A DNA stretch of 64,000 bases from a virus. The position numbers and the translations under genes were made by a program. A model generated the notes under the pieces. It saw only the letters and a program-made list of their open reading frames with translations. It did not search any database and was not told the DNA's origin. Position 1 is the first letter of the stretch, and each line of letters starts with the position of its first letter. The DNA is taken from IMG/VR virus record IMGVR_UViG_3300042294_002093, positions 1 to 64,000 of that record. One strand, given 5' to 3'. Below are positions 35,351 to 44,581 of the stretch, piece by piece.

Positions 35351-37413
35351 TTTCTTCCTCCTCGTGAACCTGGTGAATTTGCTCCTGATGAGCCTCCCCC
35401 AGAACTTCCTCCGCCTCCAGTGCTGCCTCCTGTGGCTCCTCCTGCAGCAACTGCTGCTGCGTTAATTGCTGCACCTGCTGCTACAACTGTAGCAACAACC
35501 ATATCTGTTGCTTCTTCTCTTTCTTCATCTGACATATCTGCACCTATATTTCCCAATGCCTGGAGTGCTGCTCCAGGATCTGCAAATGCTGTTGATAATA
35601 ACTCTGCTGGATTTTCAAGTAATACTAAAGATGCTGCTACCTCTGCAGTAATAACAACTTCGTTACCATTTTCATCTTGTCTTACCTCAACTGGAGTATC
35701 TGCAGGCAAATCCTTATATTCAATTCCTGCCTCCTGTATCTGTTCTTTAGTCAAAGATTCTCCCTCTTCAAGTGATTCTATAAGAGCATCTGCAATCAAT
35801 TCTTTTTCTACATTAGTTAATTTTCCGTCTTCAGATAAAGTATCTGCAAGATTTTGAACTTCTTCTGCAGTTACTTCACCATCACTCGCAAGTTCATTTA
35901 AAATATCTTCTGCTTCTTCTGTATTTATTCGCCCATCAGATAATGCGTCATTAACAGATTCTTCTACTGCTTCTTCTGATCCTACTTCTGGCTCTTCTGC
36001 AGGTTGCTCTTCTATAATTGGTTCTTCAATTCCTGGTTCTTCAGTAATAGGCTCTTCTACTATAGGCTCTTCTACTATAGGCTCTTCTGTAACTGGCTCT
36101 TCTGTAGGCATTTCTTCTATAGGTGGCTCAAATACAGGTGGTTCAGGTAGCGAAGGTTCAATATAAACTGGTGTAGATTCTGCAATCTCTGCTATTTTTG
36201 TTGCTAATATTGTGGCTGCTTCTGATAATGTAGTAATATTGTTTTGTGAAACAGTTAGTATTGGAGCAATAACGATATTTGCATTTGCTGTATTTGTTGC
36301 AACAACTGCTGTGATTGCTGAATTTAATGTGGCAATTTGTGCATTTGCTGTATCAATTGCTGCCAGTACTGTTGCATTGTCTGGATCAGGGGTAGGAGTA
36401 AATGCAGAGCCCTGACTGATTGTTCCAGTAAATCCTGTAGTAGTACTTGTATTATTAATATTTGTTACAACACCATTAGTTGTCTCTCTTACGTTAAACC
36501 TTGCGCCATTTGGAATAGGTCCAGTCACGCTTACGTCTGCCTGCCAGGCACCATCTGATGGGTTTACATCTGCGTTAAATCTAACTTGAGTCATTTGTGT
36601 ATCGGCGGTAGTTAGTGGAAATACTCTAAGATCCCAAGCAATGTCAAGTGTATTAGTAGTTGTTGAATATGTAATCCCAGAACCATTACTCCATGTAGTC
36701 CAGTCATATCCTGCTATAGAAATAGAAGGGGCATTAGGAGTAGAGTAATAATTTCCACCTTCATTTACACCAAAGGTAATAGTTGCATTAGATCCAACGT
36801 AAACATTATTATATGTTACTCCTCCCATCTGTAAATTAAATGGAAGGTTCATGCGGATACCCGCATCATCTGTATTTGCTAAAACATTTGATGTTGTCCC
36901 AACTGTGGCTACTAAAGCATTTACCGCATCTTGAGCGTTATTAATTGCTACATTTGCTTGAGTTAATTGTGTTTGAGCCTCTGTCCGTGCAGGAGTTACT
37001 GCTGCTACCGCCGTGGTTGCAGTTGCTATAGTTGCTGTAGTTGACTCTACTAATGTTTGTGCTGATTGAATTAAAGTGGTTGCTGTTTCTATAACCAAAG
37101 GCACTTCTGCTACCGCAGTAATTGCTTCAGTGACTGCAGTATTTGCTATTGTTACGGCAGTGTTAGATGTTGTTACTGCTTGGACTGCAGTTTCTATTGT
37201 GGCTGTTGCGGTATCTGATGCTGCTTCTGCCTGTGCTACTTCTGTAGCAGCAGTGTCCAAGGCTGTATTGACTGCCTGTTGGGCAGGACTTACAACAACC
37301 TGCTCTGCTGGGGGTGGAACATCATTAGCATGTGCATGATCGACTGGAGATATAAGCATCCATAAAGTTAAAAACAAACCGATTAATCCAATTTTTATAA
37401 GTAATGATTTAAT
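35344..37413 (-). CDS. Large secreted Pro/Glu-repeat protein
   Basis: About 690 aa. A signal peptide (KSLLIKIGLIGLFLTLWMLI ending PVDHAHA), long Ala/Thr/Val-rich helical section (about 30-170), beta domain (170-330), repeats of EEPIV/EEPIT (about 430-475), three EF-hand-like repeats (SDGRINTEEAEDIL, SDGEVTAEEVQNL, EDGKLTNVEKELI), and a Gly/Ser-rich tail. No ATG fits the signal peptide: the best start is ATT 37413 behind AAGGGGGAAAGG; a TTG at 37377 would cut into the peptide. Role probably surface or fibre. Confidence 0.65.
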   Translation of the reverse strand: MKSLLIKIGLIGLFLTLWMLISPVDHAHANDVPPPAEQVVVSPAQQAVNTALDTAATEVAQAEAASDTATATIETAVQAVTTSNTAVTIANTAVTEAITAVAEVPLVIETATTLIQSAQTLVESTTATIATATTAVAAVTPARTEAQTQLTQANVAINNAQDAVNALVATVGTTSNVLANTDDAGIRMNLPFNLQMGGVTYNNVYVGSNATITFGVNEGGNYYSTPNAPSISIAGYDWTTWSNGSGITYSTTTNTLDIAWDLRVFPLTTADTQMTQVRFNADVNPSDGAWQADVSVTGPIPNGARFNVRETTNGVVTNINNTSTTTGFTGTISQGSAFTPTPDPDNATVLAAIDTANAQIATLNSAITAVVATNTANANIVIAPILTVSQNNITTLSEAATILATKIAEIAESTPVYIEPSLPEPPVFEPPIEEMPTEEPVTEEPIVEEPIVEEPITEEPGIEEPIIEEQPAEEPEVGSEEAVEESVNDALSDGRINTEEAEDILNELASDGEVTAEEVQNLADTLSEDGKLTNVEKELIADALIESLEEGESLTKEQIQEAGIEYKDLPADTPVEVRQDENGNEVVITAEVAASLVLLENPAELLSTAFADPGAALQALGNIGADMSDEEREEATDMVVATVVAAGAAINAAAVAAGGATGGSTGGGGSSGGGSSGANSPGSRGGRKW

Positions 37414-37430
37414 TAACCTTTCCCCCTTAT

Positions 37431-37458
37431 ACAGACAATGTCTGTTAGGATGATTATA
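37431..37458 (-). promoter_or_regulatory. -10 box and 15-bp palindrome
   Basis: Minus strand -10 TATAAT (37458-37453). Seven bases downstream lies ACAGACA-A-TGTCTGT (37431-37445), a perfect 7+7 inverted repeat covering the expected first transcribed bases. Likely operator or 5' hairpin of the secreted-protein gene. Confidence 0.6.
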
Positions 37459-37470
37459 CCATTTTATTAC

Positions 37471-37502
37471 AAAAAAAAGAGGGCAGAAATTAATCTGCCC
37501 CC
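37471..37502 (-). terminator. Intrinsic terminator
   Basis: Minus strand: GGGCAG/CTGCCC stem (37500-37495 with 37486-37481), then CTC and eight T. It ends the 37520-39208 gene. Confidence 0.85.
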
Positions 37503-37519
37503 TAATTTAGAGAAGTTAA

Positions 37520-39208
37520 TTACTTCTTTTTGTATCCTGTAGGACATACAGGTGCAACGGCTGTAACCTTTTTAGTTAACTTACCCTTTACACATGTGAT
37601 TGTTTTCTTAGGAGCAATCATTAATTGAAGTTGCTCAATTTGCTTTGTGATAGATGCAATAAGTGCTACGATTCCATTAAGAACCTCAGCATTGCTAATT
37701 GCGCCATCAGCAATCTTGTAAGATACAGTTTTTGCTGCATCAGTTGCTACATAGGCTGGAAGATCTACGATCATATTGTATGCACCATTGACATTGCCAA
37801 CAGTAAACTTGTATGTCTTTACTCCTTGAGCAAATGTATCTGCTGATGTTGGAGCAGCAATTGCTGTTAATCCACCACCAGAAATGGCAACGCCACTTCC
37901 AACTGTAGAGGTATCTGCAACCTTTGCGCCATTAATATCAGTAGCAGAGATTGTAAGTGTAGCAATTTCTCCTGGAACATAAGAGTTCTTATCGAGAGAT
38001 GCTGTGTACTTGTTTACGCCTAGACCACATGCTGCAACAAACTCGTTTGAGTAAATTTCAGACAGGTCTGATAATACATGCTTGATTCTTACAATAGAAG
38101 AACCAGATGTAGCAGCGCATGTCCAACCACCAGTTTGTACTGCTGTAGCGGATGAAGATCCACCTACAGAAACTGCAGTAACTTGAGAAGTATACTTTGT
38201 GGTATCAGCAGTTGGAGTAATTCCAGCCAATTGATTACCAGCAGCATCCTTAACTACAAAGTCATAAGTTCCTGTGCGTGTTCCATTAGATAATGCAATG
38301 TCAACACCTGTTACGGAAATTGATGCTGCACGACCTGAGAATGCAATACTTTTAGTTGCAAGAGTTACACCATTAAAAGTAATTGTAATTGTTGTATTTA
38401 CTGGCTTGTTTTCATTTGCAGTTCCTTGAACTACATATAAAACTCCAGAAGTTCCTGTTTTGGCTGCTGTATTAACCTGTGTGCTTGGAGCAGCATCCCA
38501 TGCTACTACCGCACCATTAGTTGCAGTTGCTTGAATTACACCGCTAGTTGATAGTTGTGCTGCATAAGCATCCATTGTACGAACGTTTACGTATCCCGTT
38601 CCTGCATTAGTAACGCTTGTAGCAGTTGCAACATCTACACTAGATGTTAGTGTTCCCGCTGTTGCTGAATCTTGTACACGAACATAAGAGTCTGCTACAG
38701 ACAAAACGTTTGTTTTTACAGTTGTTCCAGCATAGATAGTTTTAATATCAATAGTAGAAGTAGTTGATCCAACTTTCTTCTTTTGTGTTACCGTTACGGT
38801 ACCTGCACCATTAACAGTCAACTTAACATTTGTTGGCAGTGTAACTGCTGTTGATGTTGTTGCTGTAAATGTAAATGTCTTACCTAAATTAGTAAGTGTT
38901 GCTCCCGTAGGGTTTGATCCTGCTGCTGTGTAATCAGTAAATGTTGCTGGACCAGAAATTTCTAGCGATAGATTGTCGTCTGCAGTAGCAGCCAAGGTAT
39001 CGCTTGTTGTTAATGCAACAATTGCGTTAACTCCAGCCTCTGCCTTGGTTGTGTCTGTTAATACGGTTACACCACGTGCACCAGCAGCAAGTGAATCAGA
39101 TAATACATATCCGTTTGTCACTGCAGCAGAAGCCTGTGGAATTGCAACCAAAAATGTGCTTGATACGGCTGCAGCCATAACTAAAGCGATTTTTTTGAAT
39201 GAATTCAT
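37520..39208 (-). CDS. Secreted Ig-like surface protein, host-like tail
   Basis: A 562-aa exported protein. Signal peptide (KKIALVMAAAVSSTFLVA ending ASAA), then Thr/Ala/Val-rich beta repeats of Ig/S-layer type. Near the end a helical IVALIASITKQIEQLQLMI segment and a Cys/Lys tail (TITCVKGKLTKKVT, CPTGYKKK). This tail resembles exported proteins I recall from acI actinobacteria, so it may be host-derived. Strong AAAGGAAA site. Could coat the host or virion. Confidence 0.7.
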   Translation of the reverse strand: MNSFKKIALVMAAAVSSTFLVAIPQASAAVTNGYVLSDSLAAGARGVTVLTDTTKAEAGVNAIVALTTSDTLAATADDNLSLEISGPATFTDYTAAGSNPTGATLTNLGKTFTFTATTSTAVTLPTNVKLTVNGAGTVTVTQKKKVGSTTSTIDIKTIYAGTTVKTNVLSVADSYVRVQDSATAGTLTSSVDVATATSVTNAGTGYVNVRTMDAYAAQLSTSGVIQATATNGAVVAWDAAPSTQVNTAAKTGTSGVLYVVQGTANENKPVNTTITITFNGVTLATKSIAFSGRAASISVTGVDIALSNGTRTGTYDFVVKDAAGNQLAGITPTADTTKYTSQVTAVSVGGSSSATAVQTGGWTCAATSGSSIVRIKHVLSDLSEIYSNEFVAACGLGVNKYTASLDKNSYVPGEIATLTISATDINGAKVADTSTVGSGVAISGGGLTAIAAPTSADTFAQGVKTYKFTVGNVNGAYNMIVDLPAYVATDAAKTVSYKIADGAISNAEVLNGIVALIASITKQIEQLQLMIAPKKTITCVKGKLTKKVTAVAPVCPTGYKKK

Positions 39209-39222
39209 TTGTTTCCTTTTCT

Positions 39223-40998
39223 TTATAGTAGATTGAATCTATCCAGATAATCTTTTACATCATCTGGCATAGACTTTAATTGTATCACATTGGTGCTGTT
39301 TGAGTCAAGTGGATCCTTTGGTCTATCTCTAAACGTATGAATCTCTATCTCCTCATTTGTATTTTTTGGGGTATGTGATATAGCCCCAAATATTGCTCCA
39401 CACACAGCATCTGCCAAGTCCTTGGAAGATTTTCTTGGGTGGTCAACTCTATTGTTTTTCATAATTTTTAACTCTGTTAACTCTTCAAACAAAAGTTCAA
39501 TTGCAGGCATTATTAGTCTTTCTTCATATACTAGCATAGCCATATCTTCATAATGTTTTTTTGCAATAGAAACAGTTTCGGTTCTAATTCCAACTTGTTT
39601 TAATTCATTCTGAATATCAAATGACTGCCAACGGTCAAACGAAACCATTCCAATATCAAAACCCTGTCTACGTAAATTCTGAATCCACAATTTTACTTCA
39701 GAAAGATTTACTGGGCCTTCAACCTTTGGCTCCCAATATACTACTGCATCTACTACGACTACAGGTGCTACTTGCTGATAATCTTTAATTACCTGAATAT
39801 TTACCCATTTTTCTACGTGTGCAATTGCAACCGCACATTTGTCATGCTTTTGTGCAAGGTCTGCATGGATATAATATTTTTTGTTTGGATCTGGTTTAAA
39901 TGTTTCGTCAAATCTTTTATGTGTATCTATTGGATTTCTTAAAGTCATGCATGCTCTTATTTTTTCTACCTGCTTAAAAAATGCATCAGTAGAGTGTGTT
40001 GGAACACATGCAAAGCGTTGCATAGCATCACCTAAGTCTGTCATAAATGCAATTTTAAAATCATCGATCTTGCGAGTAGGATTAACTTCCCATGTTGGAC
40101 GTTTAAGAGCAAATACTCCTGGATACTTGTATGAAATAATTGCATCCTCATCCCACTCAATTTCAAAAGAATTACCTTCCATATCTTCTGGCAAATCTTC
40201 ATTAATAATAAACTTATGTGTCTTACGTATAACATCTTTTTCTAAAATAACTTTGTCATATTGTGTTGAAATAAAGTCTCCAGGGTAACGAGGAAATGAA
40301 AGTAGTGCAACTTTTCCAAGGTCAGGAAAACGAGAATCTACTGAAGCACGAAATGCTTTATAGATATTCTCAGCAGTCTTTCCTTGGTCATTTCCAGTAC
40401 CAACTTGATTTGCAAAACCAGAAATTTCATCAAGAACTGCAAGGATCAAGTTTAAACCCTCGTGTGATTCTCTTTCTGAGTGACCAGAGTAAACAGTAAT
40501 AGCATTATCAAACTCAATGCTTTCTGCTTTTGGATTATACTTCCCAGCAAACCATGGAGACTTTTCAATTTTTGTTTTAAAACCTTTAAAAAATACATTC
40601 TTGGCCTGTTGTGCGTTAATAGCAACGTTAATAATATCTATAGCATCTCCAGATGGCTTACCAAAATATTTTGCTGGGTCTTTTAAACATAGAAGTTTGT
40701 ATACAATGTATGCACACGCTACTGTAGATGTGAAGTCTTTACCAGATCCCTTGCCAAGTTGCAGAATAACCTCATTCTTTGTATACTTTTTATAATATCT
40801 TGAACCTTCTTCTTGGCCCATTAGATCAATTAAATCTTCTTTTTTATATATTTGACTCATTGCTTCAATGATGTCATATTGAATTTGAGATAGGGGTGGT
40901 TGACCTAAAAAATCTTTGCCTTCAACAAAAGTAATTGCATCAACAGGAGTTTCTTTAAAGTTATTGTTTTTAAGTACTTCTAAAAATTCATCATACAT
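39223..40998 (-). CDS. Terminase large subunit
   Basis: A 591-aa packaging motor. Walker A LGKGSGKDFT (about 81-90), Walker B ILAVLDE (D190, E191). The C-terminal RNase-H-like nuclease begins YYIHADLAQKHDKCA, with later Asp residues in VVDAVVYW and SKDLADAVCG. Drives DNA into procapsids and cuts it. The small subunit lies directly upstream with an eight-base overlap. Confidence 0.9.
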   Translation of the reverse strand: MYDEFLEVLKNNNFKETPVDAITFVEGKDFLGQPPLSQIQYDIIEAMSQIYKKEDLIDLMGQEEGSRYYKKYTKNEVILQLGKGSGKDFTSTVACAYIVYKLLCLKDPAKYFGKPSGDAIDIINVAINAQQAKNVFFKGFKTKIEKSPWFAGKYNPKAESIEFDNAITVYSGHSERESHEGLNLILAVLDEISGFANQVGTGNDQGKTAENIYKAFRASVDSRFPDLGKVALLSFPRYPGDFISTQYDKVILEKDVIRKTHKFIINEDLPEDMEGNSFEIEWDEDAIISYKYPGVFALKRPTWEVNPTRKIDDFKIAFMTDLGDAMQRFACVPTHSTDAFFKQVEKIRACMTLRNPIDTHKRFDETFKPDPNKKYYIHADLAQKHDKCAVAIAHVEKWVNIQVIKDYQQVAPVVVVDAVVYWEPKVEGPVNLSEVKLWIQNLRRQGFDIGMVSFDRWQSFDIQNELKQVGIRTETVSIAKKHYEDMAMLVYEERLIMPAIELLFEELTELKIMKNNRVDHPRKSSKDLADAVCGAIFGAISHTPKNTNEEIEIHTFRDRPKDPLDSNSTNVIQLKSMPDDVKDYLDRFNLL

Positions 40999-41524
40999 CT
41001 GAAATTACCGTTATAACTTCGTTTTCTTTTGATATTGTAGAAAGTTTACGCATAATTAAATCACGAACTTCTGGATGTGATGATGCTATATCTCTAAGTA
41101 TTCCAACAAGAACCTCTTGCCTATTTTCAATCTCTAACATTTCATCTGCAAGTTCTTTGTTTTCTAATAGACCAGCCTTTTGTAACATATCAATACGCTT
41201 AGACTCAATATCCATAACAAGTTTGATGGCTGCTGTTTTAGCGCTAAGGTTGTTTGTCATTGATGCTTCATCAATAACCTCATATGATTTTGATATTAGT
41301 TTGCTATAGTGAGTGTCTGCTCCAGAAAGCGCTTCTTTTGCACGAGCACGGATAGCAGCACTATTAGATGCAGTAACCTTCCATTCATCAATATACGCAA
41401 CAACACGTTGTCTTGGAATGTCTAGTTGTTTTGAAATTACTGTTGGGTCGTTTCCTTTTAAATATTCTTCAACAACGTTATTTACCTGATCAAGGTGTTT
41501 TACTAAATCTTCTTCAGTTGACAT
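40991..41524 (-). CDS. Terminase small-subunit-like protein
   Basis: A 177-aa helical protein with an N-terminal HTH (DPTVISKQLDIPRQRVVAYIDEW) and long helices later, matching terminase small subunits or their phage equivalents that recognise DNA ends. Position next to the large subunit supports it. Confidence 0.75.
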   Translation of the reverse strand: MSTEEDLVKHLDQVNNVVEEYLKGNDPTVISKQLDIPRQRVVAYIDEWKVTASNSAAIRARAKEALSGADTHYSKLISKSYEVIDEASMTNNLSAKTAAIKLVMDIESKRIDMLQKAGLLENKELADEMLEIENRQEVLVGILRDIASSHPEVRDLIMRKLSTISKENEVITVISDV

Positions 41525-41756
41525 GCTTGCCTTCTAGCCTATTAATTTCATCTTTAATGTAAAATATTGCTTTTTCAAGGTCTTGTATTGTTTTTGATTC
41601 ATCTTTAAGTCCTGCTCTCCAAAGGTATTTAAAAGCATTCCCAATATTAAAATTACGATGGCGAGTTATTTCTATACATTCAATACCAGAAGGATCTGAA
41701 GTATAGTGTAATGGGTTATTAACTTGATCAACAGTTATGTTAAGATTCTCACTCAT
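41514..41756 (-). CDS. DUF3310-family protein, 80 aa
   Basis: VNNPLHYTSDPSGIECIEITRH, then GNAFKYLWRAGLKD and DLEKAIFYIKDEI: all DUF3310 landmarks. The family is phage-encoded, function not firmly known. Three ATGs in a row lie behind GGGAG; I use 41756, with 41759 and 41762 equally possible. Confidence 0.85.
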   Translation of the reverse strand: MSENLNITVDQVNNPLHYTSDPSGIECIEITRHRNFNIGNAFKYLWRAGLKDESKTIQDLEKAIFYIKDEINRLEGKHVN

Positions 41757-41868
41757 CATCATTCTCCCAATCAAATACGTCTGGTAAGTCTTTTAATGTA
41801 GATAGTGCATAGGTAATTCCAACTGCCCCTACAATTGCTAAGGCTAAAATAATTTTATTTTTATTCAT
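41749..41868 (-). CDS. Membrane micropeptide, 39 aa
   Basis: One helix (KIILALAIVGAVGITYAL) then an acidic tail. It overlaps its neighbours by a few bases on both sides, which supports it as a gene. Confidence 0.5.
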   Translation of the reverse strand: MNKNKIILALAIVGAVGITYALSTLKDLPDVFDWENDDE

Positions 41869-42047
41869 CGTCTAGATTTCCTTAATTTAAATTTTGCAAG
41901 GTATACATATATAGTTTCCACTGTACATCCACACTCTTTAGCAATGTCTTCTGGAGTCTTTTTATCTAAAACGTAACGTTTACGAAGCCAAGACTCACTT
42001 GTATATAGTTTAGCAGCCATGGCTTTATTTGTCAACCTCTTTTTCAT
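41865..42047 (-). CDS. HTH protein, 60 aa
   Basis: TPEDIAKECGCTVETIYVYLAKF is a clear helix-turn-helix, with basic ends. Likely DNA-binding regulator or packaging helper. ATG 42047 is inside the end of 42025-42669. Confidence 0.7.
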   Translation of the reverse strand: MKKRLTNKAMAAKLYTSESWLRKRYVLDKKTPEDIAKECGCTVETIYVYLAKFKLRKSRR

Positions 42048-42669
42048 TAATATCATAATTAAATCTATTAGAGTTTTCTATGATCCACTTATCTTGATTT
42101 TCAACATCGTATTTTCTTTCATTAATTATCCTATCAATTAAATAGTCTTTTTCAAGAGTAAATGATGGCTCATATACACGAACCCTATTGTTTGGCTGGA
42201 TGGCAAAATTTCCATCATCTCTTTGTATAACATGACCACATTTGTGATCTGCAGGGCTTTCAGAGTACCCATCGTCTAAAACATTTGTGTCTGGGTTATG
42301 CCAATCCAATGTAAATAAGTATGTTCCTTTCTGCATTGTTTTTGTTCTGTCTATATAAGACATTCTAAGGTTTGTTAAATTTTCAAATCTTGTTACGGCA
42401 ACGTGGTGACTAAAAGAATTCCATAACACTAGATTGTGTAGGTCAACTTCAGGAACTCCTGGCTCTGTACAGAAAGCAGAAATTGGAAGTCTCCACCACA
42501 ATCCACCATCTGGCATCATAATATGAAACAGTGGGCTTCTAGACTTTAAACTTGAAACACCAAAAATAACACACTCAAAATATTTATCATGGCTGTCTTG
42601 ATGATTTCTTAAATAATTTCCTCTTACATAACAGTTTATAGGTGGTATGTTTGCATTTAACTCTGGCAT
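42025..42669 (-). CDS. Conserved phage hypothetical, 214 aa
   Basis: Start ATG 42669 (TAATG overlap). Contains HIMMPDGGLWWRLPISAFC, HNLVLWNSFSHHVAVTRF, LFTLDWHNPD and VRVYEPSF. Distinctive and probably a folded beta protein; I do not recognise the family. Could be a virion-linked or enzyme protein. Confidence 0.6.
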   Translation of the reverse strand: MPELNANIPPINCYVRGNYLRNHQDSHDKYFECVIFGVSSLKSRSPLFHIMMPDGGLWWRLPISAFCTEPGVPEVDLHNLVLWNSFSHHVAVTRFENLTNLRMSYIDRTKTMQKGTYLFTLDWHNPDTNVLDDGYSESPADHKCGHVIQRDDGNFAIQPNNRVRVYEPSFTLEKDYLIDRIINERKYDVENQDKWIIENSNRFNYDINEKEVDK

Positions 42670-42893
42670 TATATATTTATTTTCCAATTCATTGTCTTGG
42701 GACCTTGATCAATTAATTCAAACATCTGTTGTTCAAATTGTTTTCTTAGTTGCTCATACAGTTTAGGGTTAACTTCTTTTAGTTTGTCTGTAATAGAATA
42801 TAACATTTCTCCAGTATTACTGTCAATACTTGATATCTCTAAAGCATTTTGTAAAACTAGATGCTCTATCATTGCTTCTGTTCTAATGTCCAT
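42669..42893 (-). CDS. Hypothetical protein, 74 aa (paralogue of 23983)
   Basis: Start at 42893 directly after the RuvC-like stop. IEHLVLQNALEISSIDSNTG and MLYSITDKLKE match the N-terminal module of 23983-24315. Function unknown. Confidence 0.6.
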   Translation of the reverse strand: MDIRTEAMIEHLVLQNALEISSIDSNTGEMLYSITDKLKEVNPKLYEQLRKQFEQQMFELIDQGPKTMNWKINI

Positions 42894-42894
42894 T

Positions 42895-43482
42895 TTATAA
42901 AAACGCCTTCTCCCAGTTATGCATTGCCCAGTGGCCGATTCCACAAGCATCTGCTATATCATTATCCGTAATAGCCTTATCATATTGAACATTAATAAAT
43001 TTAATAGTTCTTTGCTTTCTTAATTCTCTTTCATATGATTTAAACCAAGAATCTGATTTTCCTGGATTTTGTGATCGAATAAATAATTTTTCATCTTTAG
43101 AAATCTTTTTGTTGCCAATGAAGTTTTGCCATGTAATTGGTGCAACCTTTCCTATTGTCTTTGTTCCAGATTGCCCTGCTGCTCCAAGAATAGCACCCTG
43201 AACTAGTGCAAGATCTGCAGCAGTCTTAGGACTATTCATAAATACAGTATGCTCAATTACTATTGCTTCAAACCCATCATAATAATCAAGAAATGCCTTT
43301 ACTTTTTGACCAGCATCCATTACCTTTTGATATGTGTCATTTCCAGAAAAGTTTATCTTTCCAACAGTGCTCAATATTTTTTCTTGAGTGTTAAACAAAG
43401 CAAAAGCAAGACTATTGGTACTAGCATCTATAGAACAAATGGTCTTTGGAATAATTTCTAAACCCCACTTATTTTTTACCAT
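42895..43482 (-). CDS. RuvC-like Holliday-junction resolvase
   Basis: A 195-aa RNase-H-fold nuclease. CSIDASTN gives the first Asp, VIEHTVF the Glu, and DNDIADACGIGHWA the last Asp pair. These phage RuvC-like enzymes resolve recombination and packaging junctions. AAAGG site. Lies with Cas4-like and RecA-like genes. Confidence 0.8.
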   Translation of the reverse strand: MVKNKWGLEIIPKTICSIDASTNSLAFALFNTQEKILSTVGKINFSGNDTYQKVMDAGQKVKAFLDYYDGFEAIVIEHTVFMNSPKTAADLALVQGAILGAAGQSGTKTIGKVAPITWQNFIGNKKISKDEKLFIRSQNPGKSDSWFKSYERELRKQRTIKFINVQYDKAITDNDIADACGIGHWAMHNWEKAFL

Positions 43483-43756
43483 TACCTTTTCCTTTTATCT
43501 CTTTTAGTGCTTTTTGAACACTGCTTGGATTTACATTACATAAAACACAAAGATTTTCATCATTATATATAGATAACTGAGATCCACATTGTTTGCAAGA
43601 TCTTTCCTTACCCTTTCTTTTTTGCCGACGAGTGGCAATATATCTTTCTGCAATCTTTTGTTTTGTAGCATCTTCTCTACAAATTGGAGAGCAATATATC
43701 TGATAACTTATATCTGAGTTAAACTCAGTGTCACACCAACTACAATGCTTCGTCAT
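43469..43756 (-). CDS. Double zinc-finger protein, 95 aa
   Basis: Two Cys clusters: CSWC with CSPIC in the first half, CKQC with CVLC in the second, separated by a basic RRQKRKGKER linker. Probably DNA or RNA binding. Typical of actinophage recombination regions. Confidence 0.7.
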   Translation of the reverse strand: MTKHCSWCDTEFNSDISYQIYCSPICREDATKQKIAERYIATRRQKRKGKERSCKQCGSQLSIYNDENLCVLCNVNPSSVQKALKEIKGKGNGKK

Positions 43757-44534
43757 TCAAAGGCTCCAAGGAATTAATCTTAATATCCCCTACCTCTGCT
43801 GACGCACACGCTTTTTGAATTGGACAGTTTTTACAGATCTTAGAATTTGATCTATAATTTTTTTTAGGTAGAGTCCTATCTACCCAAGCCTTTCTAACTG
43901 TCCTCATCCAATCAAACGCTTGGTCTACCCACCTGCGATAGTGATCATTTACTTCTACTGGCAAAATTAATAACTCATGATTATTTTTATTTTCATAAAT
44001 TAACACAGCCTTTGCCTTTTTTAAAATTTTCATATAGATTAACAATTGAATAAGGTGACCAGTCTTTGGCTTCATGTGTGCCTTACGGTATTCAAAACCT
44101 TCGTTCATCACTGTTTTAATTTCACCAAGCAGTGGCTCTCCCTGCCAGTTAAGCATAACGTCTCCATAGCCAAAAATTGGTGGATCAGAGTGTGTAATAG
44201 TAAATTCTGAATCAATTAAAAAATCTGGAACATTTCCCATAGCAGATTGAATTCTTTCATGCGATTTAGTTCCTGCTGTCATATTAGCAGCGCCATAGGC
44301 ATCTGCATTGTCCTCAAATGTCTGACCATCAAAAGCCAGGTACCAGTATCTTGGACATTCTCCATGACCGTAGGCAATTGTAGATGGAGCAAAAGTTTTC
44401 TTTTGCGTATGTTTATCAATTCTGTTAATTGTATAACCACTTTTTATCATATCAGTTAACCCAGCCACATCTATTGAATGTACTGGAGGAACTTCTTTTT
44501 TAACCATAATCTGCTGTAATAAACTTTTTGTCAT
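43740..44534 (-). CDS. Cas4/RecB-like exonuclease
   Basis: A 264-aa PD-(D/E)XK nuclease with Fe-S Cys. Core GYGDVML and LLGEIKT (D, E-x-K), HLIQLLIYM helix (Gln motif III), and Cys at GECPRYW and CKNCPIQKAC (C-x2-C-x5-C) for a 4Fe-4S cluster. 5'-3' end resection in recombination. Has its own promoter. Confidence 0.85.
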   Translation of the reverse strand: MTKSLLQQIMVKKEVPPVHSIDVAGLTDMIKSGYTINRIDKHTQKKTFAPSTIAYGHGECPRYWYLAFDGQTFEDNADAYGAANMTAGTKSHERIQSAMGNVPDFLIDSEFTITHSDPPIFGYGDVMLNWQGEPLLGEIKTVMNEGFEYRKAHMKPKTGHLIQLLIYMKILKKAKAVLIYENKNNHELLILPVEVNDHYRRWVDQAFDWMRTVRKAWVDRTLPKKNYRSNSKICKNCPIQKACASAEVGDIKINSLEPLNDEAL

Positions 44535-44558
44535 TTTTTACTCGTTTCTATTAGTATA

Positions 44559-44581
44559 AGTATAGCAGATTAGCGTGTAAT
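44559..44581 (-). promoter_or_regulatory. Promoter with the endolysin-type spacer
   Basis: Minus strand -10 TATACT (44564-44559) with the spacer ATTACACGCTAATCTG (44581-44566) found at the endolysin promoter, in the same phase. The -35 AAATAT is poor, so an activator is likely. It overlaps the last codons of 44570-44875. Confidence 0.6.

Noticed and set aside
35420-37339. Several long plus-strand open frames (up to 145 codons)
   Set aside because: They mirror the Ala/Thr/Val-rich minus-strand secreted protein; compositional shadows without ribosome binding sites.
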